A stretch of DNA of 53,788 nt from an uncultured Oceanobacter sp. GTDB taxonomy: Bacteria > Pseudomonadota > Gammaproteobacteria > Pseudomonadales > Oceanobacteraceae. This document shows positions 42,931-51,428 of this stretch, in pieces. Both the position numbers and the translations under genes were made by a program. Below the pieces are notes generated by a model. It made no database searches and was not told the DNA's origin. It worked only from the letters and a program-made list of their open reading frames with translations. The first letter of the stretch is position 1, and every line of letters starts with the position of its first letter. The stretch lies in the NCBI GenBank assembly GCA_913061185.1, contig CAJXTI010000019.1, forward strand, positions 1-53,788, in the 5' to 3' direction.

Positions 42931-43860
42931 CTGCACCGCATCACGATGTCGTCGAGACCACAAATATCGGATCAGGCTGGGTAAACTCAATCCTGCAATA
43001 GCGATAGCAATGCCGGTGACCTGAATAGCGGAAAGCTGCTCGCCCATCGCCACGGCAATCAGGGCTGCCGATACCGGCACAAGGTTAAAAAACATCGAGG
43101 CGCTGGCCGCGCCAATAGCCTTCACTCCCTGAATCCAGAACAGGTAGGCCACCACGGATCCAAACACGCTGATATGGAGTATTTGCAACAGGTTGGTGGG
43201 CGTCATTAACTGCAATTCTTCCCAGGGATGTACTTGCCTGATGACCAGACCATAAAAGCTGACTGCGAGCCATCCGGCTGTCATGGTCACCAGGGTAAAC
43301 GGCACGGGTGATAACCAGTGATTGACCCGTTGAGAGGCAATGGTAAAGGCAGCCCAACACAACATGCCGCCAGCAATCAGCAAGTCACCCTGATTGATGC
43401 CGTGTTGCAGCAGGGCAATGACATCACCGTTGGTAATGACCAGGGTGACACCGGTCAGACCAATCAGCAGGCTGACCCACTGCTGGATGGAAAGCCAGCG
43501 ACGAGCCAGTGCGGCGGCGGCGATGGAAGTGACCAATGGACTGAGTGCCATGATCAAGGCACCGTTGGTGGCTTCGGTATAGGGCAGTCCTTCGTACAGC
43601 GCCAGATTGAAGCCACCGACACCTAGCACGCCAAGCGCCGCCAGAATCAGGTATTGCGACCAACGCAGTGATGGCCAGGGTTTTCTCTGTACGATCAAGT
43701 AGACGATGACACAGGCAATCGCGATCAGAAACCGCCACATCAACAGCGACAGGCCGGATATTGAGTGCAGCAGGATTTTTGAGATGGGAAACACACTGCC
43801 CCAACAGATCACGCAAATCAGCAGCATGACTATCGGGGTCGCACGGGATGAGGAATGCAT
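42925..43860 (-). CDS. EamA-family (DMT) transporter
   Basis: 311 residues, ten hydrophobic helices in two repeats. Typical features are CWGSVFPISKILLHSISGLSLLMWRF at the N-terminus, EGLPYTEATNGALIMALSPL at the end of repeat one, and FWIQGVKAIGAASASMFFNLVPVSAALIA in repeat two. These drug/metabolite transporters export amino acids or metabolites, and the substrate cannot be told. The gene has its own transcription unit on the minus strand and no functional link to its neighbours is apparent. Confidence 0.88.
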   Translation of the reverse strand: MHSSSRATPIVMLLICVICWGSVFPISKILLHSISGLSLLMWRFLIAIACVIVYLIVQRKPWPSLRWSQYLILAALGVLGVGGFNLALYEGLPYTEATNGALIMALSPLVTSIAAAALARRWLSIQQWVSLLIGLTGVTLVITNGDVIALLQHGINQGDLLIAGGMLCWAAFTIASQRVNHWLSPVPFTLVTMTAGWLAVSFYGLVIRQVHPWEELQLMTPTNLLQILHISVFGSVVAYLFWIQGVKAIGAASASMFFNLVPVSAALIAVAMGEQLSAIQVTGIAIAIAGLSLPSLIRYLWSRRHRDAVQL

Positions 43861-44109
43861 AAAAGGGCCTGGACCAAAAGAATGGCACCAGCTTATTGAT
43901 TCTTCTGGTGATTGATAGATCTGTTTTTAGCAAGCATTGTTGCAAGCCGGAAAGTGTCGGGATGTTAACCCTGATCCAAGGGTCTGAGGCCTTTTGCTTC
44001 CAACCCGGCGTTATTCGTCGCTTGTTGAGCTCGCTAACCCGCACTCCTCATACCTTGTTCTGAAACCAGCTGGCGCTCATCAGGCTCGGTTTAATCATTG
44101 AGAACCTCC
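43861..44109. other. Gene-free stretch upstream of EamA, adjoining the MITE
   Basis: No supportable gene. Together with the MITE it makes a 417-bp gap. The part from about 44010 (GTTATTCGTCGCTTGTTGAG onward) reads like low-function repetitive flank and could be an older mobile-element remnant. Confidence 0.45.
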
Positions 44110-44281
44110 TAAGAGTCTGTCGGGTTTAGGGCTGCTCTACTGCGGAAAAGCTGAATCCGGCTCGTTTTTGAGCAAACTCTTGTTAAGTGAAATAGAACCG
44201 CTATTCGCTTCAAATTTGCGCAAACATCGCTCAAACCAGTCTTTCCCTCGCGACGAACGCCTAAGTCCGACAGGCTCCTAG
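44110..44281. mobile_element. MITE-like element with imperfect terminal inverted repeats
   Basis: 172 bp bounded by CTAA-GAGTCTGTCGGGTTTAGG (left, 44110 on) and, on the complement, CTAG-GAGCCTGTCGGACTTAGG (right end, 44281 inward). 18 of 22 positions agree. There is no coding capacity. The CTAA/CTAG ends look like the 4-bp YTAR target duplication of IS5-type elements. The right CTAG carries the stop codon of the LysR gene. Confidence 0.7.
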
Positions 44282-45210
44282 CCCAATTCGTCGGCGACCC
44301 GTTCGGCTTCGTTGCGGAAACAAGCCAGCAGCAGGTCGATCATATCGTCCTGGCTGTCTTCATCACGCCAGCACATGCCAACGCTCCCGCCGGACTGCTC
44401 AATATCCATCGCCAGCGGCACGACCAAACCCCGTTCTTCAAAATGCATGGCCACCCGTTCGGAGCTGATCGACAGCATATCGCTGTATTTGATCATCCAG
44501 AGGTTGGCGATCTGTGAAGCCGATTCAATCCGTAATGGCGCCGGTTTTTGGCCTGCGGCGGTGAGGGCGGCGTCGAGTTTGCTGCGGATGGGGGTGCCGT
44601 CGGGCCAGACGATCCAGTCGTACTGGTAAAGGTCTTCCCAGGTCAGATTGCTTTTCCGGGTGAGCGGGTGACCTGGACGGGCGACAACACGCAGCCTTTC
44701 ATTATAGAGAATGGCACTGCCAATGACTGGACGTGGCCGGTAGTTGTCCATCCGGCCGACCACCAGATCCAGCTTGCCCAATTCCAGTTTGGCCAACATT
44801 TCGTTCATGGTGCTTTCTTCCACCCGGATACGGGCATTCGGATTACTTTTGAGAAAACGCATTATGGCGGCAGGAACAAAACTTGGCGCGGACGCCGGGG
44901 AGGTGCCAATGGAGAGAATGCGGTTGCCGCCCTGCATTAACGAATGCAGGTTCTGCTCCGTACGTTCCACTTCCGACAGCATGCGCCGGGCATGACTGAC
45001 CATCAGACTGCCCAGTGGGGTGGGCCGCAGCCCGCGTGAATGGCGTTCAAACAGCGGTGCGCCAATATCCTCTTCCAGTTCTTTCAGCCATTTCGACAAC
45101 CCTGGTTGGGTGGTGTGGGAAGTGCGGGCTACATCACTCAGGCTGCCACTCTCTGATAGTTCAATCAGCAGGCTCAGGTGTTTCAGTCGTAATTGCCGCG
45201 TCCAGCTCAA
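44278..45210 (-). CDS. LysR-family regulator, probably of the gentisate operon
   Basis: 310 residues. The start is a TTG (45210); no in-frame ATG lies upstream and the N-terminus LRLKHLSLLIELSESGSLSDVARTSHTTQPGLSKWLKELE is a complete LysR HTH. The effector domain has SIGTSPASAPSFVPAAIMRFL, LGKLDLVVGRMDN and GTPIRSKLDAAL, like the GbpR/PcaQ branch. It is divergent from the isomerase gene of the gentisate pathway. Its last codon and stop fall on the CTAG target of the MITE. A 14-bp tandem repeat overlaps its start. Confidence 0.87.
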   Translation of the reverse strand: MSWTRQLRLKHLSLLIELSESGSLSDVARTSHTTQPGLSKWLKELEEDIGAPLFERHSRGLRPTPLGSLMVSHARRMLSEVERTEQNLHSLMQGGNRILSIGTSPASAPSFVPAAIMRFLKSNPNARIRVEESTMNEMLAKLELGKLDLVVGRMDNYRPRPVIGSAILYNERLRVVARPGHPLTRKSNLTWEDLYQYDWIVWPDGTPIRSKLDAALTAAGQKPAPLRIESASQIANLWMIKYSDMLSISSERVAMHFEERGLVVPLAMDIEQSGGSVGMCWRDEDSQDDMIDLLLACFRNEAERVADELG

Positions 45211-45248
45211 TGTATCTCTCTCAATGTATCTCTCAAGGTATATATCTC
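45207..45248. repeat. 14-bp tandem repeat across the LysR start
   Basis: TCAATGTATCTCTC is repeated exactly at 45207-45220 and 45221-45234; AAGGTATATATCTC (45235-45248) is a degenerate third unit. The repeat spans the TTG start of the LysR gene and its leader, within the divergent promoter. Confidence 0.85.
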
Positions 45249-45377
45249 AGGTTATGGCTCTATCTAAAACTATCATTATTCGATCTACCAGGGCTCGTCA
45301 ATAATCTTTTTAACAGTTTGAGAGATGGCGCGGTTTGCCTGACGCCGTGCCATGGCCGCAACCGGAGATAACTATAA

Positions 45378-46016
45378 ATGCAGCTCTACAGTTTTTTTAA
45401 CAGCTCCACCTCATACCGGGTACGGATCGCACTGGCATTAAAAAACCTGGATTTTGAATATCAGGGTGTGAATATTCGTATTGGTGCGCAATTTGCCGCC
45501 GAGTATGTGGCAAAAAACCCGAACAAAAGTGTACCTTTGCTGATCGACAACGACGGCACTCAGGTTACCCAGTCTCTCGCCATTCTCAGTTATCTTGATG
45601 AAAAATACCCTCAGTCACGGCTGGTTCCTGCGGATCTGGTGGCGAAAACCAGGGTGCTGGAAGTCGCCAATGCCATTGCCTGCGATATGCACCCGTTGAA
45701 CAACCTGCGCATTCTGGGCTATCTGAGCAAAGAACTGGGAGTGAGCGAGGAACAGAAAAAAGCCTGGTACAACCACTGGGTGGTGGAAGGGTTTGACGCA
45801 GTAGAAGCGCTGCTGGCGAGATATGGTCATGGCTGCTGTTGTTTTGGTGATGAACCGACTCTGGCCGATGTCTGCCTGATTCCGCAAGTCGCCAATGCCC
45901 AGCGTTTTGGCTGTGATCTGAGTGCCTACACACGGATACTGGCGATTTACCAATACTGCCAGACGCTACCGGCGTTCCAGCAGGCGGCTCCGGCGAATCA
46001 GCCGGACAGCCAATAA
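45378..46016 (+). CDS. Maleylpyruvate/maleylacetoacetate isomerase (zeta-class GST)
   Basis: 212 residues, the usual size. The N-terminal thioredoxin fold starts with MQLYSFFNSSTSYRVRIALALKNLDFEY, the zeta-class SSxSxRVRIAL motif. NPNKSVPLLIDNDG, TQSLAILSYLDEKYPQ and the C-terminal FGDEPTLADVCLIPQVANAQRFG follow. With the downstream gentisate dioxygenase it would isomerise maleylpyruvate to fumarylpyruvate, using glutathione. First gene of the operon, with GGAG 10 nt upstream. Confidence 0.92.
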   Translation: MQLYSFFNSSTSYRVRIALALKNLDFEYQGVNIRIGAQFAAEYVAKNPNKSVPLLIDNDGTQVTQSLAILSYLDEKYPQSRLVPADLVAKTRVLEVANAIACDMHPLNNLRILGYLSKELGVSEEQKKAWYNHWVVEGFDAVEALLARYGHGCCCFGDEPTLADVCLIPQVANAQRFGCDLSAYTRILAIYQYCQTLPAFQQAAPANQPDSQ

Positions 46017-46119
46017 TATAAATGTCTGACCAATAACAAAAGACTCCGACGCCAGTGGCGTTGCACAAGTGACATTGAGTGATGACAGGATTGTCACTCC
46101 AGACCATGAGGATTGAACC

Positions 46120-47166
46120 ATGCACGAACTCGGCAAGCTTGAAGATCTGCCACAGGGCTATCGCGATGATCTGACTGCAACCAATCTGGTGCCGTTGTGG
46201 CCATCGATGCGGGCGGTGTTACCACCTCGCATACCGACACGTCATACCCAGGTACTGAACTGGAGTTACGAGAGTGTCCGGCCGTTGCTGCTGCAAGCCG
46301 GTGAACTGACGCCGATGGAAAAAGCCGAGCGGCGTGTGCTGGTACTGGCCAATCCGGGTCATGGTCTGGAAAACATGCAGGCAACCCCAAGTATTTACCT
46401 GGGCTTGCAGCTGATCCTGCCAGGCGAGACGGCTCCGAATCATCGGCATACCCCGAATGCGGTGCGCGTTATCGTAGAAGGCGAAGGTGCCTTTACAACG
46501 GTCGATGGCGAGCCATGCCGGATGGAACGTGGTGACCTGATCCTGACCCCGGCTGGTAAATGGCATGAACATCATCATGAAGGTACTGGCCCGATTGTCT
46601 GGCTGGATGTGCTCGACCTGCCGCTGGTCTATCGTCTGGAAAGCTCCTGGGCAATGGAAGGCCAACTGCAGCAAAAACGCTCTGAGCGCGACAAATCCTT
46701 TGCTGATTACAGTGCCGCCGGTGTGGTTCCCAATATGGGCTTCCAGCGCGGTGACAGTAACAGCCCGATGCTGCGCTATCCCTGGGCCAAGACTCGTACC
46801 TGCCTGCTCGAAATGGCCAGCGAATACCCTGAAGGTCTGCTCAGCATCAGCTATGTGAATCCTGAAAATGGCACGCCGTTGTTCCCCAGTATTGGTTTTG
46901 GCGCGTTGATGTTACGTCCGGGAGAAACCATTACCTTGCCAAAACGCACCACGCCGGTGGTCTTCCATGTGGTTGAAGGTGCTGGTCAGATGAATGTTGT
47001 GGGGCACGCATCCGCCGGTGCGGAACCGCTGGACTTTATCAACAAGGACACGCTGTGCGCACCGGGTTACACCGACATTACCCTGACGAACCGGTCCGCG
47101 ACTGAACCAGCGTTTCTGATCAGCGCCGACGAAAGCCCGTTACACCAGTATCTGGGTATTTTCTAA
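46120..47166 (+). CDS. Gentisate 1,2-dioxygenase
   Basis: 348 residues, double-cupin family. The Fe(II) ligands of the first cupin are H108 and H110 in APNHRHTPNAVR, with a further His in KWHEHHHEG near residue 148-154. WPSMRAVLPPRIPTRH and GELTPMEKAERRVL are typical N-terminal gentisate dioxygenase segments. It cleaves gentisate to maleylpyruvate. 1-Hydroxy-2-naphthoate dioxygenase is a close relative, but the operon (isomerase, fumarylpyruvate hydrolase) favours gentisate. A GAGGA lies upstream of the ATG. Confidence 0.94.
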   Translation: MHELGKLEDLPQGYRDDLTATNLVPLWPSMRAVLPPRIPTRHTQVLNWSYESVRPLLLQAGELTPMEKAERRVLVLANPGHGLENMQATPSIYLGLQLILPGETAPNHRHTPNAVRVIVEGEGAFTTVDGEPCRMERGDLILTPAGKWHEHHHEGTGPIVWLDVLDLPLVYRLESSWAMEGQLQQKRSERDKSFADYSAAGVVPNMGFQRGDSNSPMLRYPWAKTRTCLLEMASEYPEGLLSISYVNPENGTPLFPSIGFGALMLRPGETITLPKRTTPVVFHVVEGAGQMNVVGHASAGAEPLDFINKDTLCAPGYTDITLTNRSATEPAFLISADESPLHQYLGIF

Positions 47167-47266
47167 CGGCGTTGCTAACGCCCGCTATACGCCATGTGCC
47201 GCATGAGTTACTCCGAAAGAGTCTGCTGCACCCGATTTAATGACGCACTTACAGCGAGAAGAAACC

Positions 47267-47965
47267 ATGACAACTCATCTGATTTTTCCGGCCAAAGCGC
47301 CGGTCACTGCCGAAATTGTTGGCACCGATGCCCGTTTCCCGGTAAACCGTATTTTCTGCGTTGGGCGTAACTATCACGCCCACGCAGCGGAGATGGGTGT
47401 CACCGTCGACAAAAGCACCCAGGAACCGTTTTATTTTATCAAGGATGCCTCTACCCTGGTGCCGTCCGGCAGCACTGTGGCTTACCCGCCACAAACCGCC
47501 AACTACCACTACGAGATGGAATTTGTGGTTGCCATTGGCAAGGCCGGTTTTGAAGTGGCCGAAGACAACGCTGATGAACTGATCTACGGCTATGCCTGTG
47601 GTCTCGACATGACCCGTCGCGATCTGCAGCTGAAAGCCCGCGAAACCGGTCGTCCCTGGGATCTGGGTAAGGATTTTGAAGAGTCTGCGGTATTGGCTCC
47701 GATCTACCGCAAGGAAGATGTCGGTGTCATTACTGAGGGGAACCTTGAACTGTCTGTGGGTGGTGAGCAGAAACAAAAAACCACGCTGGGACTGCTTATC
47801 TGGAATGTGCGCGAAGTTATCGCCCACCTGTCCAAATTTTATCACTTGCAGCCCGGTGACCTGATTTATACCGGTACTCCAGAAGGTGTTGGCCCTGTGG
47901 TTGCGGGTGATGTGATCACCGGCAAGATCGACAACGTGGGCGACATTTCCCTGACCATCGCCTGA
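47267..47965 (+). CDS. Fumarylpyruvate hydrolase (FAH family)
   Basis: 232 residues from the ATG at 47267 (MTTHLIFPAK), preferred over an in-frame ATG at 47240 because GAGAAG lies close upstream. FAH metal ligands are visible: E-x-E in YHYEMEFVVAIG and Asp in GLDMTRRDLQLKARE. IFCVGRNYHAHAAEMG and YTGTPEGVGPV are family hallmarks. It hydrolyses fumarylpyruvate to fumarate and pyruvate, the last step of gentisate breakdown. Confidence 0.93.
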   Translation: MTTHLIFPAKAPVTAEIVGTDARFPVNRIFCVGRNYHAHAAEMGVTVDKSTQEPFYFIKDASTLVPSGSTVAYPPQTANYHYEMEFVVAIGKAGFEVAEDNADELIYGYACGLDMTRRDLQLKARETGRPWDLGKDFEESAVLAPIYRKEDVGVITEGNLELSVGGEQKQKTTLGLLIWNVREVIAHLSKFYHLQPGDLIYTGTPEGVGPVVAGDVITGKIDNVGDISLTIA

Positions 47966-48079
47966 ACAGAGTGCCAGCTGTCAGCTGATCGGCTGCTGGC
48001 GCAGTGTCCGGCGAATGCGGGTGCCCTAGTGGGTGCTCGTGACATATCGAAACACAACAATAACGATAAGGCCAATATC

Positions 48080-49075
48080 ATGACTCACGTACTCCGCGAT
48101 GTTCGCAGAACATTCCGCCATACCCTCTCCAGCCTGGTGCTTGGAACTTTGGTGACGGCGACTAGCTTTTCAGCCCAGGCCGATACCTTGCGTATGGGCA
48201 TGGTGACGCCACCCAGTCATATCTGGAACAAGGTGTCTGAACGCTTTAATAACACCCTGCAAGAAACCACCGGGGGCAAGACCAAGATCAAGGTCTATCC
48301 ACTGTCCAAACTGGGCGGTGAACAGCAAATGATCGATTTGCTGCAGTCCGGCGGCATGCAACTGGCGGTATTGACGGCCGGCGTGTTATCCAATCGAGAA
48401 GCCTCTATTTCCGGTTGGTTCCTGCCTGGCTTGTTCGACAGTGTCAGCGATGCGGCAGTCGCGACAGGCAAGCCACAAGCGCAAGCGATGCTGAAAAAAC
48501 TTGAAGCGCACAAGCTGGTTGGTCTGGGTTACACCCTCGCCGGGATGCGCCATGTGTTGTCGACTCAGCCAATGGGATCGGTCGACGATTTTGCCAACAA
48601 AAAGATCCGTTCGTTTCCGAACAGCGTGTTTAACGATTTCTGGACCGATATGGGAGCGGCTCCTACAGCCATGCCGTTGTCCGGTGTCTCACCAGCGCTG
48701 ACCACCAACTTGCTGAATGCCGTGGATGTCGATCTTGATGTGGTGGTAGGCCTGAAAATGTATCAGCAGGCACCTTACCTGACACTGACCAATCATATGG
48801 CGTTTCCCGGCGTGGTTGTCGCCTCCCAAAAGTGGTGGAACGGCCTGGGGGCACAACAACAGCAAGTCGTGATGGCCGCGTTCAAGGATGCTGAAAGCTG
48901 GGGCTTTCAACAGCAAGCTGAAGCCGAGATCAGTAATCTGGCACTGTTGAAAAAAGAAGGCGTTACGGTCGTCGACTTTGATACAGCATCATTGGTGCCG
49001 GTTATGAATAAGGTGTCTGACAAATACACCAGCACGAATGCTGATATCAAAGCGTTCTACACCGAAAACAAATAA
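48080..49075 (+). CDS. TRAP transporter substrate-binding protein (DctP) of the gentisate locus
   Basis: 331 residues from the ATG at 48080, which gives a Sec signal peptide cleaved near SAQA-DTLRM; a longer frame to 48029 exists. DctP family, with GMVTPPSHIWNKVSERF, KVYPLSKLGGEQQMIDLLQSG and the Arg in NKKIRSFPNSVF where the ligand carboxylate binds. Located directly after the gentisate genes, so gentisate or a precursor such as 3-hydroxybenzoate is the likely ligand. Its close paralogue lies at 51429. Confidence 0.92.
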   Translation: MTHVLRDVRRTFRHTLSSLVLGTLVTATSFSAQADTLRMGMVTPPSHIWNKVSERFNNTLQETTGGKTKIKVYPLSKLGGEQQMIDLLQSGGMQLAVLTAGVLSNREASISGWFLPGLFDSVSDAAVATGKPQAQAMLKKLEAHKLVGLGYTLAGMRHVLSTQPMGSVDDFANKKIRSFPNSVFNDFWTDMGAAPTAMPLSGVSPALTTNLLNAVDVDLDVVVGLKMYQQAPYLTLTNHMAFPGVVVASQKWWNGLGAQQQQVVMAAFKDAESWGFQQQAEAEISNLALLKKEGVTVVDFDTASLVPVMNKVSDKYTSTNADIKAFYTENK

Positions 49076-49083
49076 GCCGCGCA

Positions 49084-49108
49084 GGTGCCTGCAGTGACCG
49101 CAGGCACC
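49084..49108 (+). other. Hairpin between dctP and dctQ
   Basis: GGTGCCTGC (49084-49092) and GCAGGCACC (49100-49108) form a perfect 9-bp GC-rich stem 9 nt after the dctP stop. There is no U-run. In binding-protein operons such stems often stabilise the upstream message so that more binding protein than permease is made. Confidence 0.7.
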
Positions 49109-49221
49109 GCCTGGTCGGTTGGATCGGCACAGAGATGTTCGGCCCCGACCGAGGTTTGGTTATCAGTTTGACCAGCAGCAACGGAGTCATCTCGTGACGC
49201 TGCTGGGTCTTCGAGGTTCTC

Positions 49222-49761
49222 ATGCTCAAATTTCTGGAAACGCTGGACCACGCGATTGGTCGTGGTGAACGCTGGTTGATGGTGGCGCTGACAGCTGGCC
49301 TGACGCTGATTCTCTGTACGCAGGTTATCCTGCGTTACTTTTTTAACAGCCCGTTGTTCTGGGCAGAAGAAGTCGCAGTGCAGGTGCTGATTATTATTTC
49401 GTTTGTTGGCGTCAGTTACCTGACCTACAGCGGCAAGCTGGTGCGGGTAGACTTTCTCCTGACCATGCTGAAACCGCAGCGCTCGCTGGTGTTGCTGCGT
49501 GTGCTGGATATTGTCGGCCTGATCACATTGGGCATCATGTGTTATTTCGCCACCGAATGGATTCAGCGTCCAGAGATTCGTGGTGATGTCTCACCTACCA
49601 CCCAGATACCGCGCTGGTACAACTACTCGATACTGGTGTTCTCATTTTATTGCATGACCTGGCATCAGGCGGTGAAAGTGCTGATCCCTGAAAATATCGA
49701 TATGCATCAATTACTGGTCGAAGATGAGAGCACCGGCGATGGCCCAGAGGTGCGTTCATGA
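49222..49761 (+). CDS. TRAP transporter small permease (DctQ)
   Basis: 179 residues with four hydrophobic helices. The segment ILRYFFNSPLFWAEEVAVQVLIIISFVGVSYLTYSGKLVRVDFLL contains the DctQ pattern R-x-x-FNxPLxWxEE and the K-x-x-R-V-D-F-L after helix 2. It overlaps dctM by 4 bp. The gap to dctP (146 bp) holds the stem-loop at 49084. Confidence 0.93.
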   Translation: MLKFLETLDHAIGRGERWLMVALTAGLTLILCTQVILRYFFNSPLFWAEEVAVQVLIIISFVGVSYLTYSGKLVRVDFLLTMLKPQRSLVLLRVLDIVGLITLGIMCYFATEWIQRPEIRGDVSPTTQIPRWYNYSILVFSFYCMTWHQAVKVLIPENIDMHQLLVEDESTGDGPEVRS

Positions 49762-51029
49762 CCACACTGATTGCCTTTTTTGTGGCCCTGCTGACCGGGT
49801 TGCCCATTTTTCTGACCCTGGTGCTGGGGACGCTGGTTTTTCTCTATGAAATGGATCTCACCATGCTGGTCAGCTCCTTGCCGATCCAGCTGTATGGCTC
49901 ATTGAGCCAGAATGGATTACTGGCCATCCCGCTGTTTATGCTGGTGGGGGAGTTGATGAACAAGGGCGGCCTGACGTCACGACTGATGAACGCTGCCGAC
50001 GTTTTTGTCGGGCGCTTCAAGGGCGGCCTGGCCTATGTGAATTTGCTGACCAACGCCATGGCAGCATCGATTCTTGGTTCGGCAACGGCGCAGATCTCGG
50101 TGATGAGCCGATTGATGATTCCAACCATGGTCGAGAAAGGCTACAACAAGGAATTCTCTGCCGCTGTTACCATGGCCGGTGGTTTGCTGGGGCCGATCAT
50201 TCCGCCATCCATGTTGATGATTATTTACGGCGTTGTCGCCTACCAGCCGATTTCGGATCTGTTTATTGCCGGTATTCTCCCCGGCATACTGATTATTGCC
50301 GGATTTGCCCTGGTCATCTTCCTGACCGGGGTGTTCAAGGAATTACCCAAGGGCGAACCGGTGGCGCGCAAGAACGTCAAGCGTGACCTGATTGACGGTT
50401 TGCTGCCTGGCACCATCCCGATTGTGGTGATTCTGTGTATTGTGATGGGGGTCATGACTCCGACCGAAGCTGGGGCGATTGCATCAGTGATGGCGTTCCT
50501 GATCGGCTTGCTGGTCTACAAAACCATCTCGCTGCGGGATCTGGGTGAGATTTTTGCCTCGGTTGCCATTAACACCGCCACCATTACCGGATTGATTGCT
50601 GCCGCCTCCGTGTTTGGCTGGGCGCTGTCGTTTGAAGGTGTGCCGGACATGATGGTGGAGTGGATAACCAGTGTAACGGAATCCCCCGTTGCCTTCCTGA
50701 TGCTGGTATACGCCATGGTCATCGTCCTGGGTATGTTCCTGGAGAGCATCGCGGTGATGATTGTGATTGTGCCGATAATCCTGCCCGCAGCCATTGGCTT
50801 TGGTGTCGACCCGATTCACTTCGGCGTGATTATCAGCCTTGCCACCTTGGTGGGGCTGGTGACGCCTCCGGTTGGGCCGGGACTCTACATTGCCATGACC
50901 ACCGCCAACCTGCCAATGATGTCGCTGTTCCGTGCCATGTTGCCATTTTTGTTGGCGATGGGAATCAGCATGGTCATTATTGCGCTGGTGCCGGAATTGT
51001 CGCTGTGGTTACCTGGCCTGATGCGTTAG
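49758..51029 (+). CDS. TRAP transporter large permease (DctM)
   Basis: 423 residues, about 12 helices. FALLTGLPIFLTLVLGTLVFLYE-type start, LLAIPLFMLVGELMNKGGLTSRLM, SILGSATAQISVMSRLMIPTM, GGLLGPIIPPSMLMIIYG, TPTEAGAIASVMAFLIGLLVY and TPPVGPGLYIAMT are DctM hallmarks. It works with the upstream DctQ and the binding protein at 48080, and possibly with the second binding protein at 51429. Confidence 0.95.
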   Translation: MTTLIAFFVALLTGLPIFLTLVLGTLVFLYEMDLTMLVSSLPIQLYGSLSQNGLLAIPLFMLVGELMNKGGLTSRLMNAADVFVGRFKGGLAYVNLLTNAMAASILGSATAQISVMSRLMIPTMVEKGYNKEFSAAVTMAGGLLGPIIPPSMLMIIYGVVAYQPISDLFIAGILPGILIIAGFALVIFLTGVFKELPKGEPVARKNVKRDLIDGLLPGTIPIVVILCIVMGVMTPTEAGAIASVMAFLIGLLVYKTISLRDLGEIFASVAINTATITGLIAAASVFGWALSFEGVPDMMVEWITSVTESPVAFLMLVYAMVIVLGMFLESIAVMIVIVPIILPAAIGFGVDPIHFGVIISLATLVGLVTPPVGPGLYIAMTTANLPMMSLFRAMLPFLLAMGISMVIIALVPELSLWLPGLMR

Positions 51030-51428
51030 CTAGCCAGGCGCTGGGCAGATCTGGCTGAAAAATGGATCAATAGAAGCCAGTACCGGGAAAAAAAAGTTAT
51101 TTTTGAACGTCACTGGAACCAACGGATGGAGAGGGGTTCTTAGTATAAGTAGTTTCATTGTCCTTCAGCTCTCCTCTGTTAGCTCTAGTCTTGGCGGCCC
51201 TTGTGGCCGCTTTTTTTTTGTTTTTTTTTGCTTTGTTACCGTTCGTGGATCTGCTGGCGGGGCATATTAGTGATAGATCACTGAATGACTGCTGATATTT
51301 CGGATTGTATTGATCATACTTAAAAACGTATAAATAAAAGGATGCAGGATTGTTTAGGGCTACCCTAATAACCAATAAATAATCTGAGAGTTCATGGAGA
51401 ACGCGCTCTCTACCTATCAGGACATGTT
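51030..51428. other. Intergenic region between dctM and the orphan binding protein
   Basis: 399 bp. It carries the terminator at 51194-51219 and then an AT-rich promoter-like stretch with two palindromes: AGTGAT-AG-ATCACT (51269-51282) and TTAGGG-CTA-CCCTAA (51354-51368). A small antisense frame here is not supported because it runs through the terminator. Confidence 0.55.
51194..51219 (+). terminator. Rho-independent terminator after the gentisate-TRAP operon
   Basis: GCGGCC-CTTGT-GGCCGC, a 6-bp all-GC stem, followed by nine T and a second T-run. It lies 165 nt after the dctM stop. Confidence 0.92.

Noticed and set aside
51097..51375. Small antisense frame of 92 residues
   Set aside because: It is a Lys-rich reading of the terminator T-runs with no ribosome site.
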